Source: Adiantum capillus-veneris (taxonomy: Eukaryota; Streptophyta; Polypodiopsida; Polypodiales; Pteridaceae). From it: DNA of 64,000 nucleotides. Below the pieces are notes generated by a model. It saw nothing but the letters and a program-made list of their open reading frames with translations, did not search any database and was not told the origin of the DNA. Position 1 is the first letter of the stretch; each line of letters begins with the position of its first letter. Position numbers and translations under genes: made by a program. The stretch lies in assembly GCA_014529385.2 (NCBI GenBank), contig CM043957.1, positions 82,242,881-82,306,880 on the forward strand, given 5' to 3'. This document shows, piece after piece, positions 21,393 through 38,459 of this stretch.

Positions 21393-23340
21393 TTAGCATT
21401 CGTAAGCCTTTGTGAAATTGTTTATTTGAATCGCGATCAGCTTTGTTATTGCTAGTTTTCTATTGTTGGTAGTGTTCAAGTCTGGAAGATTTGAAGCGAT
21501 GTTGTCGTGTATATTTTCCAGCAAAGAAGCAAAGGAACGTGATGTCGACGTTGTTGAAGTTTGTGAGGTACTATTTTCGTCTACAATATCTTTGTTGAAT
21601 TTTTTTATCATTGTAGGACACAAGATCTAGATGACGTTTATATATATCTTTCCATGTTTCAGAGCAATGAAGGTGCTAGTTCTCGTCGTTGTTTCAAGGT
21701 AAATATAACAAGCATTGTTCTAGGTAAAAGTTATCACGATATTTATGCTTGTCGTATCAGACATAACGAATGATTCGGTTGTCTTTCAATGAAACAATTT
21801 TGCGTCCATAATGCTTGTAGCATGAGCAAAATTCTGTCAGGCAGATATTATGCAAGTACATTGGTCTTTTGCTACATTTATCGACGATGTTCTCCAAAAA
21901 TATTTCCTTACTGTCTGGATCTAATTGTTTTAGTGTTTCTTTTCTTTTCAAAATGAGTGAACGCTGGTCTGGAGGACTTGTGTTGATGAAAATAAATTCT
22001 CTGGTAGAACTGTGTAAAGGTGAAGACAAAGCAATATAAGCAGCTTGTTATGCACTTAATTGTTGCATATTTAAAATTGTATTTTCAATGCGTCATAATC
22101 TTTCACTAGTTTTGATATTATTGGCGATACAAATATTGATCTCAGCTTTAATAGTTGTTATCAATGTGTTATCCATTTTTTTAATGTACGATGAGTAGTA
22201 TGCAGCAGTGCAGTATGCGCTCACTATGTATTAGATGTCGGTGTTAGCGTTCCATAATTAAAATTTTTGGATTGAAATATTGTTTGAAATTGTTTGTCTC
22301 ATCAGCACGGTCGCTGTTACAATTTTTGATCGAATTGCCAATATGTAATTGTCAAAAAAAAGATTCAAATTTTTTAGCCAATCCTTGAAATCAATTGGTA
22401 ATTCTTCAACTTTGGTTGTTTCGAGGAATTCTTTGATTTTTTAAAGATTTTTGTTGTGATGTTTGTTATGTTTTTCTTCTTCTTGCAATGGTCTAAGTAT
22501 ACAAGTATAAGGCATCGGGTATCGGGAAAAATCAAAACGACATCTGTTTTCTTTTTTCAAGCAAGTTTTTTGATGTTCGCGTTGTTGAACGTCTCCCAAA
22601 TATTCTTGAAGAAGGTTCTTATCAGTGCTAATGCATTTTTCAATGGATGTTGTTACGCTATTTGCTTCTGTATCAATTAGCTGAGGTGCATTTTCAATCC
22701 ATATTAGACCATGATCGTGTTGACTACCACGATTTTGGAATTCAATCACGAAAAAGTAGTCTTTTACTTTTCCTTCTAGTATGTTGTTGTCTTTTTTGAC
22801 TAGTTTTTTCAAGCTTCGAAATCTGTGTAAATAATATCTAGGACATGTAATCGGGTCCAATCGCACGAGGCGTCTAATGTAAGAATTTTTGTTTTCATTG
22901 TCATCTTTGGTTATAGGAGAGTTTTTCTAAACAGTTGATTAATTCTTTCCAGCGTCTCTCTACAGCCGAGAAAGTGACAAAGAAGGTAGGAGGACCTAGC
23001 TGTCTTATCATCGCGAAGATATTTTTCTTTATTTTTTGTATATAATCTGGAGAAGTTCTTAAAGCTTCGTAATCTCTGTAACCTATCTTTGATCGAATAA
23101 TTCTATCAATGTTTGTATTGTGCAACACATCTTGGGCATAAAGAACGATCCCTTCGAGCTTAACTTTTCTCAAACGAAACCATATAGACGAAATAAATTT
23201 TTGGGTCATTATTTTCACTGCTTCAAAGAATAAGTTTCTATATCCAATGCAAATCGTCTGTCGCCATGAAGTAATTCTCATTTTGTAATTTTATGGTAGT
23301 TTTTAACTGCTAGATCGTGATACTTACGTGGTTCACCGAA
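21393..23340 (-). pseudogene. Helitron Rep (HUH endonuclease) domain
   Basis: The frame at 22901-23281 contains NIFAMIRQLGPPTFFVTFSA, the hallmark of the Helitron-like N domain. The next (22441-22866) holds the HUH site as QHDHGLIWIENAP (H-D-H at 22711-22719). The tyrosine region reads AYYSSYIKK near 22175-22203, the place of the two nucleophilic tyrosines. Rep nicks and joins DNA strands. Frames 21757-22029 and 21393-21623 carry the link to the helicase. A one-base frameshift near 22905 separates the N domain from the HUH region, and stops occur near 22050 and 22440. Confidence 0.85.
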
Positions 23341-23522
23341 GAATATCCTTGGAAAACCTAGCTCTCACAGAATATGTCTTTCAATAAACCAAGTGTATGA
23401 TTTCCTTCACTAGGTGCAACGTGTAGGATCGTATCGTTGTAATCAATGATTTGTTATGCCGATGTGAACTGGTGAATGAGAATATCATGAATTCTTATTG
23501 TCTTCGTTGTTGTCATTGCACG

Positions 23523-24766
23523 TTACACGATAAATGGAATGTGCCTTTTGCAAGAGGGTAGTATGCGTAACCAATCCTCATATAAACTTATGTTCTCTTT
23601 TGTGTAAAGATTGGAATGTATAAGCTCTTTCAGCGCTTCAAGAGTGAGCAGTGGCACTAGTCCACTCAAATAACAATGGTTGTATTCTAGTTTTCTCTTT
23701 AAACCTATAAGAATTGAGTTTTCCTCATTGATGAATCGAGGCAAGCTTCTTTGTTTTTCGGTAACGTTTGCTAGTACATTCACAATGCTTCCACGTAAAC
23801 CATATGTCAACTCTTTGTACAGTTTCATTCTTGTCATTCAATCCAATTTCTTGTAAAGATTTGTAAGTTATTGCTGGTTTTCTTCTCTTTCTTTTGCAAG
23901 CTTCACAAATTTGCATAACAGTGTCGCTAGCTTTCTTTTTTTTCTTTAACATTATTTGGTAATTAAAAAGCATTCTATTGCAATGCTCACATAAGGTTGA
24001 AGGAGTATTTTGTATTTCCTTTAAATATGTTTCTGTAAGTGTATCACTAAAATGTAATCCCTTTCTCGATTATGGTTTGTATTCTTTGGGAGAAATATTT
24101 TGATGTAACTCTCTTAAGCGTTTTACTTTTGTTATTATCGCTGTTTTTGTACGAATTGTGTTGGTTTCTTGACACAAATACTCTTCGGCGACACATTTGT
24201 TACTGTCATTAGGATACAAAACTAACAATCTGTGAAGTTTTGAAACCTTTGAAGGTGTCCAAATTTCAAATCTTTTCGAGTCTGATGCAGATTCGTGCAT
24301 AGGATACACGTATAAAGTTCCATCGATGTCTGTGACCAGTATTCGCTGTTTCATAGAGCATTGTTGCATGCACCGACGATGAATTTCTTTTTCTTCTTAC
24401 GCTATCCACTTTGTAAAACCACCTCAATAACAAGTGATTCGCTCCACTAAAAAGCTCGATCATCTGAATAGTTAATGCCAATGAATTGCGAGAGGTTTTA
24501 AGCAACCTGTAGACTCCATCATAAGTTGTTTTGTTTATGCTAGTGTTGTTTCCCAAGAGAGTGTTTATTACATTTGTCGATGTGGTTTGTAATTCCATTT
24601 GAAAGAGAGTATAAGCAGCTAAGTTTCTCAGAAGATCCGTTGGTGCAAGTGTTGTTTCTGTAATGTACTGAAAAAGAGTGAATATATCAACATCCTGACC
24701 ATATGTACACAAGAAATATTCATCGACGCCAAGTTTTTTAAAATTGTCAACACTAGAAGTAGGCAT
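23523..24766 (-). pseudogene. Helitron protein N-terminal region with zinc-finger motifs
   Basis: The likely start is the Met at 24766 (MPTSSVDNFKKLG). The first frame runs to about 24410, then shifts to 24070-24369. Next comes a Cys-rich part with LCEHCNRMLF and QICEACKRKRRK (about 23890-23990). The frame 23523-23837 (GSIVNVLANV, LPRFIN, LKRKLEYNHCY) resembles the DUF6570-type segment that precedes the Rep domain in animal-type Helitrons. The role is unknown but probably DNA or protein binding. Between 23290 and 23520 conserved words (FPRIFFGEP) can be read across frames. Confidence 0.65.
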
Positions 24767-24787
24767 TGTTTGAGTGAATTTAATGAG

Positions 24788-24878
<91 letters not shown>

Positions 24879-24980
24879 GGTTGACCGAAAATAGGGGAGC
24901 TCTTCATACAGTAATGTGTTTGATACAGAGAGGGTAATCGAGAGAAAAACCAAAGTAGTAGTTTTCTTTTGGGACTCTCA

Positions 24981-25069
<89 letters not shown>

Positions 25070-25583
25070 CACTAGAATAATAGAGGTTTATGTACACCGT
25101 TACTGTGAGAGAAATAGATAGGGGGAGCGAGGGAGGTGACGAGAAAAAAAAGAATATAAGAATGAGGTATGGGGAACTCACAGGGGAAGAATACAGTGAG
25201 TGGAGAGGAGAGGAGAGGGGGAGGAACCACTAGAAACAGTAGAGCTCTATAAAAAACACCAAATTTGGAAGGGAGAGAGAAAGAGAGAGGGAGAGATAGT
25301 GTGTGTGCGCGCGTGCTCGCATAAGGGGGATGGACGAAAGGGAGGGGGAGGATGAGAGGCCAATCTACCTTTAAAAATATGAGTTTCTTTTCCAACTGTA
25401 GATAGGGGAAAGGGTAGTGGGAGAAAGATGCAAACGACTTGAAATAGTGAAGCTCTATCTGCAATACTGAAACTGACAAACACAAGCAAGGGAGTCTTTA
25501 TGGATAATACTGGAATAGAGAGAGATTAAAAAAAAATCATAACCAATCCGAATGCTTTAATCTGTAATTGCGTGTGTGTGTGT

Positions 25584-25637
<54 letters not shown>

Positions 25638-25775
25638 AGAAGGCCAAGAATGTCGGAGATAACGGGACTCTTTACACAATCATATTTGAGAGAGAGAGAG
25701 AGAGAGAGACGACTGGACCACTCACGACATGAGAGGTCTATGCATATTACTTAGAGAGGGAGAGGGAGAAACAAG

Positions 25776-25815
<40 letters not shown>
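24788..25815. repeat. Cluster of CA and GA microsatellites
   Basis: Upstream of the Helitron protein start lie (CA)n and (GA)n runs at about 24793-24878 and 24979-25066, a GT/GA compound run at about 25571-25637, and (GA)n at about 25688-25708 and 25779-25811. The Ser-Leu and Arg-Glu repeat frames over these runs are not genes. 25815-26085 shows no gene. Confidence 0.8.
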
Positions 25816-25816
<1 letters not shown>

Positions 25817-26085
25817 GAAGGAAACCTTTAAACCTTATGACAACACAATTACAAGTCTTTTTACAGAGCTTTTTTTTACAAGGCTTTTTTGATGCATTCA
25901 AGATTCTACAAAAAGGAAAACGAGCTCGAGACTCTTCAAGAGCTTTATCAGTATTATTTATAGACAATGGTAGATCTCTATTCTGCTTCCAAGACCTTTA
26001 TTCTGGATAAAAAGCAGTCAGATTTCCTGCAAGGTTGATTTTAATGTGCCACTGCGTGTTGTTGATGCCAAGATCTCTCTTGCAA

Positions 26086-27933
26086 CTATTTGACTTTTAG
26101 AATACAAGCTTTGAAAAGTCTTGCCCAAAGCAAGACCTTATCGACAACGAGACCAACCAATTGTGCAGAAATGACAAGGCCTTCGCTTGGCTTGATCTTC
26201 ACTTGAACCTTGGGAATCTCGTAGCTTGTAGTCGTCTTTTGGCAAGTGATACATAATAAACCTTCTATGGTTTTATGAACCTTACCCGACTTGCAAATGG
26301 CACATAACGTCTCCAAGAGGAGACCATTTATATTAGAGAAACGCAAGATGCTGAACACCTGCAGGTCAAAAGTGACAATTAAGAATCACAAGGAAGTCAA
26401 CACAGTTTCTAGGCAACCAAGCTACCCAACATTACCTGCTTCCCATAACCGAGACTCTCAACTTGTGTCTTGTAAGTCTGTAAGAGATCAGATTGCAAAC
26501 GCTTGCTATGAACAGGCACCAAGATTGTGAGATCCAAGACAGACAGCGTATTCTCATGACCTAAGAAAGCCCCAAAATTCCTTGCAACAAAAGTTTTCAC
26601 TTCTCCATTGTCAATATCCCTTTTGATAGACTTGTACTCTTCTTTGCGATCATTGACAAAAATCAACTGAAATAAGTACACGTTAAAAATTACGAAATCT
26701 TGTTTGCCTAGCAAAGTGCAAAGGATTTTAATGTGTGAGACTTACAATTGCTCGATCCTTGGGAATAGAACCGTTAGCCACCAGTAGCTCTCCACAAGTG
26801 GAGTTGGCGTAGATTTCAAAATTCTCACTCTTAATAACAACAAAAGCAAGCGTACCCAAGTAATTTTTTGCACCACCTAGACCCGCATTTGCCGCCTCAT
26901 CTAAGAAAAATCTTATCTTCATTTTCGGGTAAAAGCTCAAGTGAATTGGAGATGAAGCAATGCAAGTGACGATTGAGGTAGCATCCAAGTAAAGAGAGAA
27001 AGGTGATGTCCCACCGTCTGCCTTGTTCTTTGTTTTGATTGCAGAACCCTCTATCCGCACAAAACTACCAACACTCAGAAAGGAAGCAAACTGACTTATT
27101 AAAGATGAAGCAACGACGACAGTGACCGTGTTGCAATTGTGCGAATCCACAAGATCAGCCTCGAAAAACTTCACAATTTTTGGATCAAAAAGCTTGTACG
27201 TATCATAATTGTTTAGCACATAACCCTCGATTGCAAATCTAAGAGTGATGTCAGAGAGGTCCGTTATATGAAAAAAAGACACATTATGTTCTTCAATAGG
27301 AGGTTCTTGTTGCAGAAAAGGGTTGACTTTCACTTCATCTTCTTCAGTGTCAATTAAAGCATCTACAAAACAATATAGAAGAACATGGCAACCGATTCAC
27401 ATTGAAAAACAAGAAGTAGATAGTCAATGTTTTTGGTTTTATATATACCATGTCTCTCGATCTTAACGATAACCATCTTTGCTTTTTGCGCTTTCAAGTA
27501 TCCAACTTGTGCACCTATTGAAAAAGAATGAGACATTTTAAAATACAAAAGATAAACCAGTCTCGAATACGCTTTCTTCAAAAGAAGGCAGAAATTAACG
27601 TACTGCAAGCTTCCTCTTTGCCTTTCAAGAGAAATGGTTGGATAGCGAAGTTTGTTTCACTATATACACTACGCTTGCGAGAAGTTGTCGGAGTGCTTTT
27701 AGATGACTCACTCACATTAATCCATACACATTCACATTTGGAAGTTCCACTTTTTGAATGTACAGTACGTGCAAGGCTAACATTTTTTCTTGGCTCTACG
27801 AAACGAATATGTTCAAGTAAGAACACCAAAAGCACGAAGAACACCACAACACCCATACTCCATACCGTCAATCTCCATGCTTTGTATGCCACCACGGCTA
27901 TAGGCCATATTTCAACATGCTTATTTGCTTTGT
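26086..27933 (-). CDS. OB-fold/RPA-like single-strand DNA-binding protein, five exons seen
   Basis: Five minus-strand exons join in frame with GT-AG junctions: 27933-27604, 27514-27449, 27362-26746, 26666-26436 and 26358-26086, about 504 residues with no internal stop. A further 5' exon with the start is implied because the first exon begins with two leftover bases. Exon 3 looks like an OB fold (FEADLVDSHNCNTVTVVV, GSFVRIEG). The last exon has CAICKSGKVH and LLCITCQK, the CX2C pair of the RPA C-terminal zinc ribbon, followed by RPA-like strands. A hydrophobic stretch, VVVFFVLLVFLL, lies in exon 1. RPA genes accompany many plant Helitrons; here it lies upstream of Rep on the same strand. It could also be a host-derived gene trapped by the element. 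Confidence 0.65.
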
Positions 27934-28312
27934 CTACATGACACAAACAAATAAAAAGACTGAGAACAATTTGCAACTATAATTCTATCACCAATCATCC
28001 AAACTAAATCTACAAAGAAGAGGGGGTCAAGAAAGGAGGGGAGGGAGGGAGGGAATTGCATCTTTCTGATAGCACATCTCACAAATAAATTACTATCTTC
28101 TGAGAGGGGCACACAAAAGAGGGAAGGCGGCATCCACACCCAACAAATAGAGGTGGAGAGAGCAGGGTAAAGGAGCAATGGCATTTTGAATCAATAAGAA
28201 ACTTTATTGCATCGATCCATTATAGAGCAGTGCCACTTGAGACAAACAATAATGGAGAGAACAGAAAAAGCGAATGTCATTTTTCTTTAGCAGTGACAAG
28301 CTATATTGCACC

Positions 28313-29974
28313 ACCAACTGTAATGGAATTTGCCTATTCAATTTGAGAGTAGCGGAATTTAATGAGAGTACTTTCAAGAAATGATTTTGTAAGCATAGCG
28401 GGTTGACATAATTGAAGATAGCAACATAATCATAGCAATTAGTTAACTTGGCATAGACAATACTTTTGCAAGAGAGAGAATTTAGAGAACATGACAACAG
28501 TTGAGGACCGGATTTATGTGGAGCCGGTCCCCCCTCCAATAGGCATTTGTATTATGATTTCTCCCATAAAGAGAGACTTGTTACAATACAGTCTTTGTTT
28601 TCCTTGTGACCTAGGTGATGCCATGAAGATGGAAGGCTTCATGCATCACAAACATAACATAAACTTGAAGAAAGCTTTAACTATATATCCCAAGCCTCAA
28701 TCCCAAGACCTCAAAACACCTTCGAAGGTGGAGAGAGCTAGTAGGGAATGAGGGCAGGGAAGAGGAAGAAGAAACATTTCGTAGGAGAAAGAATTAGTTC
28801 CTCACTTATCATACTCTTGTTGCTAGCATACATAATAGCATAGTAATGAAGAAGAAGGAGATGGCAAGCTTAAGCATTGAAGCATGGCTCTTGGTTGGAT
28901 TTGCACTCCATAGCCAAGAGTGTTGGTGTAGGCTCTCAACCTTTACTTGCTTGGAGAGGGAGCTCTTTCACATTGCATAGCACACAATGAGAGTGCTTGT
29001 GAGTGTGTGTGGGTGAGTATACCCCCTAAGCACCCCCCTAGCTTGCTTGGGTCGACCCCCCCTTGTAGCTCATGCTTGAAGCTCATTGGACCCCTCCAGG
29101 CCTAGCCAATCACAAGCAGAAGCCATTACAAGCAACATGGATAGCCTTGGGACAAGTGTCTCCCTTTCCCCTTTGAGAGAGAGGACTTGATAAATGCAAA
29201 AAAAAATAGATAATTCAAGTAATTTATCATTGGACCCCTGTGAAGCCTAGCCAATAGGCTTCAAGCAACACATGAAGGTAACATGGGTAGGGACCTGACA
29301 TGTGTCCTTGTTGCCTCTTCAAGCTGGGGCTTCCCTTGTGAGTGTGAGTGTGTTCTCTCTCTAATCCCTAGGAAAAGGGCTCGCCCCCCCTCTTGTAGGG
29401 ATGCTTTTGACTTTAGGAGCTCAAGCACCTTAGTCATCAAGCATGACAAAGCACTTGGACTAGGGGGTATTCCCACAAGCATCTCAGGCAAGCATGTCAA
29501 GGCACCTCAAGCACCTTAATCAAGCGGCAAGTCAAGCACCTCAAGCATCTTAATCAAGCACCTCAAGCAGGTCAAGCACCTCGAGCTTGGGCTGGGTTCC
29601 CACCTCAAGCTCAACCCTAGCTTACCTAAGGTCAAAGGACTTTTACACACATTATTGGAGGTCTTCCATTGGTTAGCCTTGCTCTTGACAGACCATCTCC
29701 CATTTGGACCCCTTTACTATTGGCCCCGTGTTGAGATAGATCTATAAGCACATATCTATATCTTAACACTTGTTCCCGTTTATTTTCCCACATTAAGTGA
29801 TCAATTTAATATGAGAAAATCATTTGGACCCCTTTACTATTGGCCCCGTGTTGAGATAGATCTATAAGCACATATCTATATCTTAACACTTGTTCCCGTT
29901 TATTTTTCCACATTAAGTGATCAATTTAATATGAGAAAATCATTTGGGTTGGTTAGATATTAGATTTCATGACA
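28313..29974 (-). mobile_element. LTR of the chromovirus A family, inverted copy
   Basis: The minus strand starts TGTCATGAAATC at 29974 and follows the 16524-18030 LTR through shared landmarks, including the CAAGC-rich satellites at 29430-29600, to CCGCTACTCTCAA near 28335. It is diverged from the other copy and enlarged by a 120-bp tandem duplication. No element coding sequence adjoins it, so it may be a solo LTR or the remnant of an element replaced by the Helentron. Its left boundary is approximate. Confidence 0.7.
29701..29940. repeat. 120-bp tandem duplication inside the LTR
   Basis: Units 29701-29820 and 29821-29940 differ at a single position (29848-29850 region equivalent, TTTTCCCA against TTTTTCCA). 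The near identity, against the overall divergence of this LTR from its relative, points to a recent duplication. Both units start CATTTGGACCCC and end GAGAAAAT. Confidence 0.9.
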
Positions 29975-30059
29975 CCAACCCACCGTAAAGTACGAGACTA
30001 TAAAGAAAACCAACGATGCACAAATTGCATTCTTTCAAGCCCGAACGGAGTTAAGAGGG

Positions 30060-30066
30060 ACAAGGG

Positions 30067-30137
<71 letters not shown>

Positions 30138-30300
30138 GGGGAGAAAAAGAACGAGGACAAGGGAAGACCAGTGCAAAATGTAAGGTTGCAATGCTGAGGG
30201 CACAGAGTTAGCTGAGAGAAGATTTCACTTAACACACACACACACAGAGAAGATTTCACTTAACACACACACACACACATACACACACACACACAAACTA
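30060..30300. repeat. (GA)n and (CA)n microsatellites
   Basis: A (GA)n run at about 30068-30134 and CA-rich runs at about 30230-30297, the latter with a short duplicated AGAAGATTTCACTTAACACAC unit. Nothing coding is supported. Confidence 0.85.
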
Positions 30301-35270
<4,970 letters not shown>

Positions 35271-35793
35271 GTGGCCATGGAAAGCCCATCCAATAGATCA
35301 CACAGAAAGGAGATTACAAATCAGATGTCGTTGCATTCAAACTTCATAGGCAACCCGTGCATACTTTACTAGTACGTCCCAAAAGTGAGCGAAGCGCAAG
35401 TTGCAGCAACCAAACAGAAAAACCTCGGAGGAAAAGAGCACTCACGTGGATCCACCTTAACACTCTCTGCGCAGCCACCTGCTTCTACCCGCTGTTTGCC
35501 CACTTGCAACTTGCAAGCACACTCGCGCGCGCACGCGCTCGCTCGCACAGTCGCATTCACTCAACACACATACATTCTCTCTCTCTCTCTCTCTCTCTCT
35601 ATACCCCCCCCCCCCCCCCCCCCCGCGACACACACACACACACACACACACACACAAGCTGGCCAAGCGGTGTCGCCCAGTTCGCCTGTCTTCTTGCTGC
35701 CAATGCCCATCAAAGTGTCAGGCCGACAAATCATCATCTCTCTGCATGGTGAAAACCAAGACTTGGCTTCCGATCAATTGAGAAGCAAAGAAG
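35271..35793 (+). promoter_or_regulatory. 5' flank / leader of the CTR1-like gene
   Basis: Immediately upstream of the start codon lies pyrimidine-rich sequence: (CT)n at about 35574-35601, a C run at about 35605-35623 and (CA)n at about 35630-35656. CT-rich tracts are common in plant leaders and core promoters. No TATA box could be placed with confidence and the transcription start is unknown. Other frames open across this region, but none resembles a protein. Confidence 0.4.
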
Positions 35794-36879
35794 ATGCACG
35801 TACGTGGCAGTCGAGTGGATTCGAGCAGGCCCCCCGATCAGGCTCCAACCTCTGTATCTGTATACAACAGCAATGTATCCTACATGGATGTAATGAGCAG
35901 ATTGCAGCAAGCATCAATGCCCCCCCCCAAGACAGGGAACCTGCTTGCGAGCTTCAGAGAGACCTTGCCTGTCGATGTCCCTATATCGGGTGGCTTTTTG
36001 CCTGCATCCTCATCAGGGAGCACAAGAAGTTTGGGGATAATCCGGTCGGGCTTTGAAGGAGCTTCATCAACTTCATCTTCTAACTCATTCAGCACTATGA
36101 ATGCAGAAACCTTGTTAGCCTCTATAGGGAGACCTCCACCTTCTATGGACTGGGGTTTGCAAAGTACTTGGAAACAATCTGCACCCGTTTTGAATGTGAC
36201 ATCCAAGGGCTATTATACGTCATCGGAGCTGGATTTGAGCAGCGACAATCTGAGCATAGTGGCTCCAATTATGGCACGGACCACAGCACCTTTACCACCC
36301 TCTCAGTCAACCACATTCAAAACGCATACGGCACCACAATTGGGCTCAGGAAGAAGTGAGAGTGTGCTCGCTATGGCACAGGCAGCAGCATTGACTCAAG
36401 TATCATCCTCAGGGCCTGCCAAAGATCATAATGTTCTCATAAACCAGTCTCTAGACCACAGCTTGTTCATCAAAGCTGGAGTCTGGCCCGCTCTTGTCGA
36501 CACACCTTTTAGTTATGCTGCTCGGCAAGGGAGTGCAGGAAGCAGCACTTTCACCGACCTGCCCTCCACTACCATCTCTCCAACAATCTCCTTCAACACC
36601 TCTATAACAGGATCAAGCTACCAAGCAGAGCTTGCTGCTGCCACAGTGAATAGCTATGCAGTCGATCACATAGGCGACAATATAACATCTTCGGATATGT
36701 CTTCATGGGCTCAGCAAACTGAACAACGCTACAATCTTCAGCTTGCATTGGCTCTTCGGCTTGTGGCTACGGCAGAAATTGCGGAGGAGCCTTACATTAA
36801 TGCGAATAACATACGGGAGAACTGGCTATCCATTTCTTCGGGTCATTCCTCAGCTGCGGCAACTTCCCTACGGTTCTGG
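35794..36879 (+). CDS. CTR1-like: CTR1-like Raf-type MAPKKK, exon 1
   Basis: 362 codons from ATG at 35794 to CGG TTC TGG at 36879, followed by a GTGAGA donor. The N-terminal part is Ser/Thr/Pro-rich and poorly conserved, as in CTR1 proteins. The end has the family signature WAQQTEQRYNLQLALALRL and then SLRFW, which continues in exon 2 as VNGSLGY. CTR1 represses ethylene signalling by phosphorylating EIN2 while docked on receptors at the ER; its N-terminal region binds the receptor. The start is the first Met of the open frame, so a small upstream exon is possible. Intron 1 is about 11.7 kb and full of mobile elements. The CTR1 assignment over EDR1 rests on the WAQQTE wording. Confidence 0.88.
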
Positions 36880-38459
36880 GTGAGATTTCTATGTTGTGTG
36901 TGCTCGCATTTGTCAAGTTTCCTTACAGCATTATTGCATGTGCTTTTAGTGTTCTACTATTTGCATGAAAATATAAGTTTGTTGTCAGTTTGGTCTCAAG
37001 CTTAATCACTGTATGAAGAGGACTGCAGAATCATGATAATATCAAATGAGGGCATAGCCAGGTGCATGGGGAAAAACTCTGGAGAGACATGCTGAAGTGT
37101 GAAGTCTCTCTAGGTTAGGGTGATTTTCATGAGCATATAGCGACATTGGGAAGTAGTTCTCCATGTTTACAGGGGACTGCAAGTGGGTTTCCAGCCAACG
37201 GGTCATGGTTGTCATCATAATTTCTCTGTTCATTGGGCTTATCAACCAGATTTGACATTGGGCTTATTGTCGGTTCGGTCATTGGTATTTCATGCTCATT
37301 GCCAGGCTGGAGCATATATAAAAAAGCATCAGAGACTACCAAACCTTACATGGTGTTTCAATGCACCCTTTAGATGCACTTGTTTATCAGGGCAACATGC
37401 ATTGAATTAAATATTTCTTGAGAAAAACAAGAGAAGTTGGTCTGGTTTAAAGCAATGGCTAGGGACAGAATGTTCTCTTGCTTAAGACTAAGGTTTTTTG
37501 GCCTGTTTAAGCAACAACTTACATTGTTATGCAGTGACAATTGTTCGGTGTTCACAAAATCAAATGGACTATATATAATAGGGTTGATGTGCATCTTAGA
37601 AGGCCTATCACGTGTGTTCAAAGCCTGTTTTGAAACCATAGTTTTTTAAGGACGTTCCTTCAATAGAACTTACTCTTCCTTTTCAATTTGCAAATCGATT
37701 AATGGGGTTGTTTGATGCAAATCAGAGTGTAGAAAGCATCAAGGGAGGTAGATGAAATCACCTAAGTGCCATGTTCTTCCTGTAGCGGATGTATGAGAGA
37801 GTGGAAAACCCGAGTTGCTTGCACAAAGCTATGCTCCTGTGATTTAGCTAACCCAGCTAGCTGCTTAGTTCACACCCAGCAGCTTAGGATTCCATAGTAT
37901 TCTTATTCTTATTCTTATTTTTGTTACTCAAACTTTGTATCAGATCCACCACATGTAACTTTCTGGTCTTATAGGTCACTTTGGCCTTTTGAAGACGTTA
38001 ATATAACATTTCATTTGTGTGTGTGTGTATGTGTGTGTGTGTGAACTCACACAAAACACAAATGAGTTGACACCACTATGGAACTCCGGATACACAAATG
38101 CCATTGCAACACTAAATTGAAGGTAACCAAAGTTCTCTCTCGGTGGGCGCACCAAAAAGATGTGGGGAACAATAAAAACAAACCCAATGCCTCTTTAGCT
38201 CGCCCTCACAAGCTTAGGAAGGACATCAACACAAAACATAGAAAATCAAACACGGTTTTCGTCAAGTTTTTGAAGTTACGAAACTTGTTTAGATAGGCTA
38301 TTACATCGTTAAGCAAGAGATCAAGGAGTAAAAGGAGATTAAATGATGAGGATCAACAACAATAAATGCAGGTCTTTATGATTCACAGCACTCAAAACAG
38401 TATTCAAACACTAGAAACACACAAACAGTGACGCAATTAACTGTAGAAAAGCCTTCCAT
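36880..38459 (+). other. Intron 1, first part, with a LINE tail at 37975-38010
   Basis: Intronic sequence begins GTGAGATTTC. No exon-like coding was found. The stretch GGTCACTTTGGCCTTTTGAA (37975 onward) with ACGTTAATATAA, followed by a (TG)n run to about 38042, matches tails at 48407-48440 and 60175-60205, so a 5'-truncated LINE copy probably ends here. Confidence 0.55.

Larger units (their letters stand above)
19454..27933 (-). mobile_element. Helentron-like rolling-circle element (Rep/Hel, endonuclease, RPA-like)
   Basis: On the minus strand, in order, are a spliced RPA-like gene, an N-terminal zinc-finger region, a HUH Rep domain, a PIF1-like helicase and an AP-type endonuclease. Rep plus helicase is diagnostic of Helitrons. 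The C-terminal endonuclease and the wording of the Rep motifs (FQNRGSQHDHGLIWIENAP) resemble the Helentron/Helitron2 branch, known mainly from animals, fungi and oomycetes. Exact termini are not found: no clear 3' hairpin and CTRR end was recognised, and the outer limits are those of the coding domains. The Rep/helicase gene has frameshifts. Confidence 0.75.

Noticed and set aside
24266-25072. 268-codon minus-strand frame starting in Ser-Leu repeats
   Set aside because: The first 100 codons are translated (GA)n/(CA)n microsatellite; only the part from the Met at 24766 resembles Helitron protein.
35385-36056. 223-codon frame overlapping exon 1
   Set aside because: Different frame from the CTR1-like coding sequence and translated over CT, C and CA runs.
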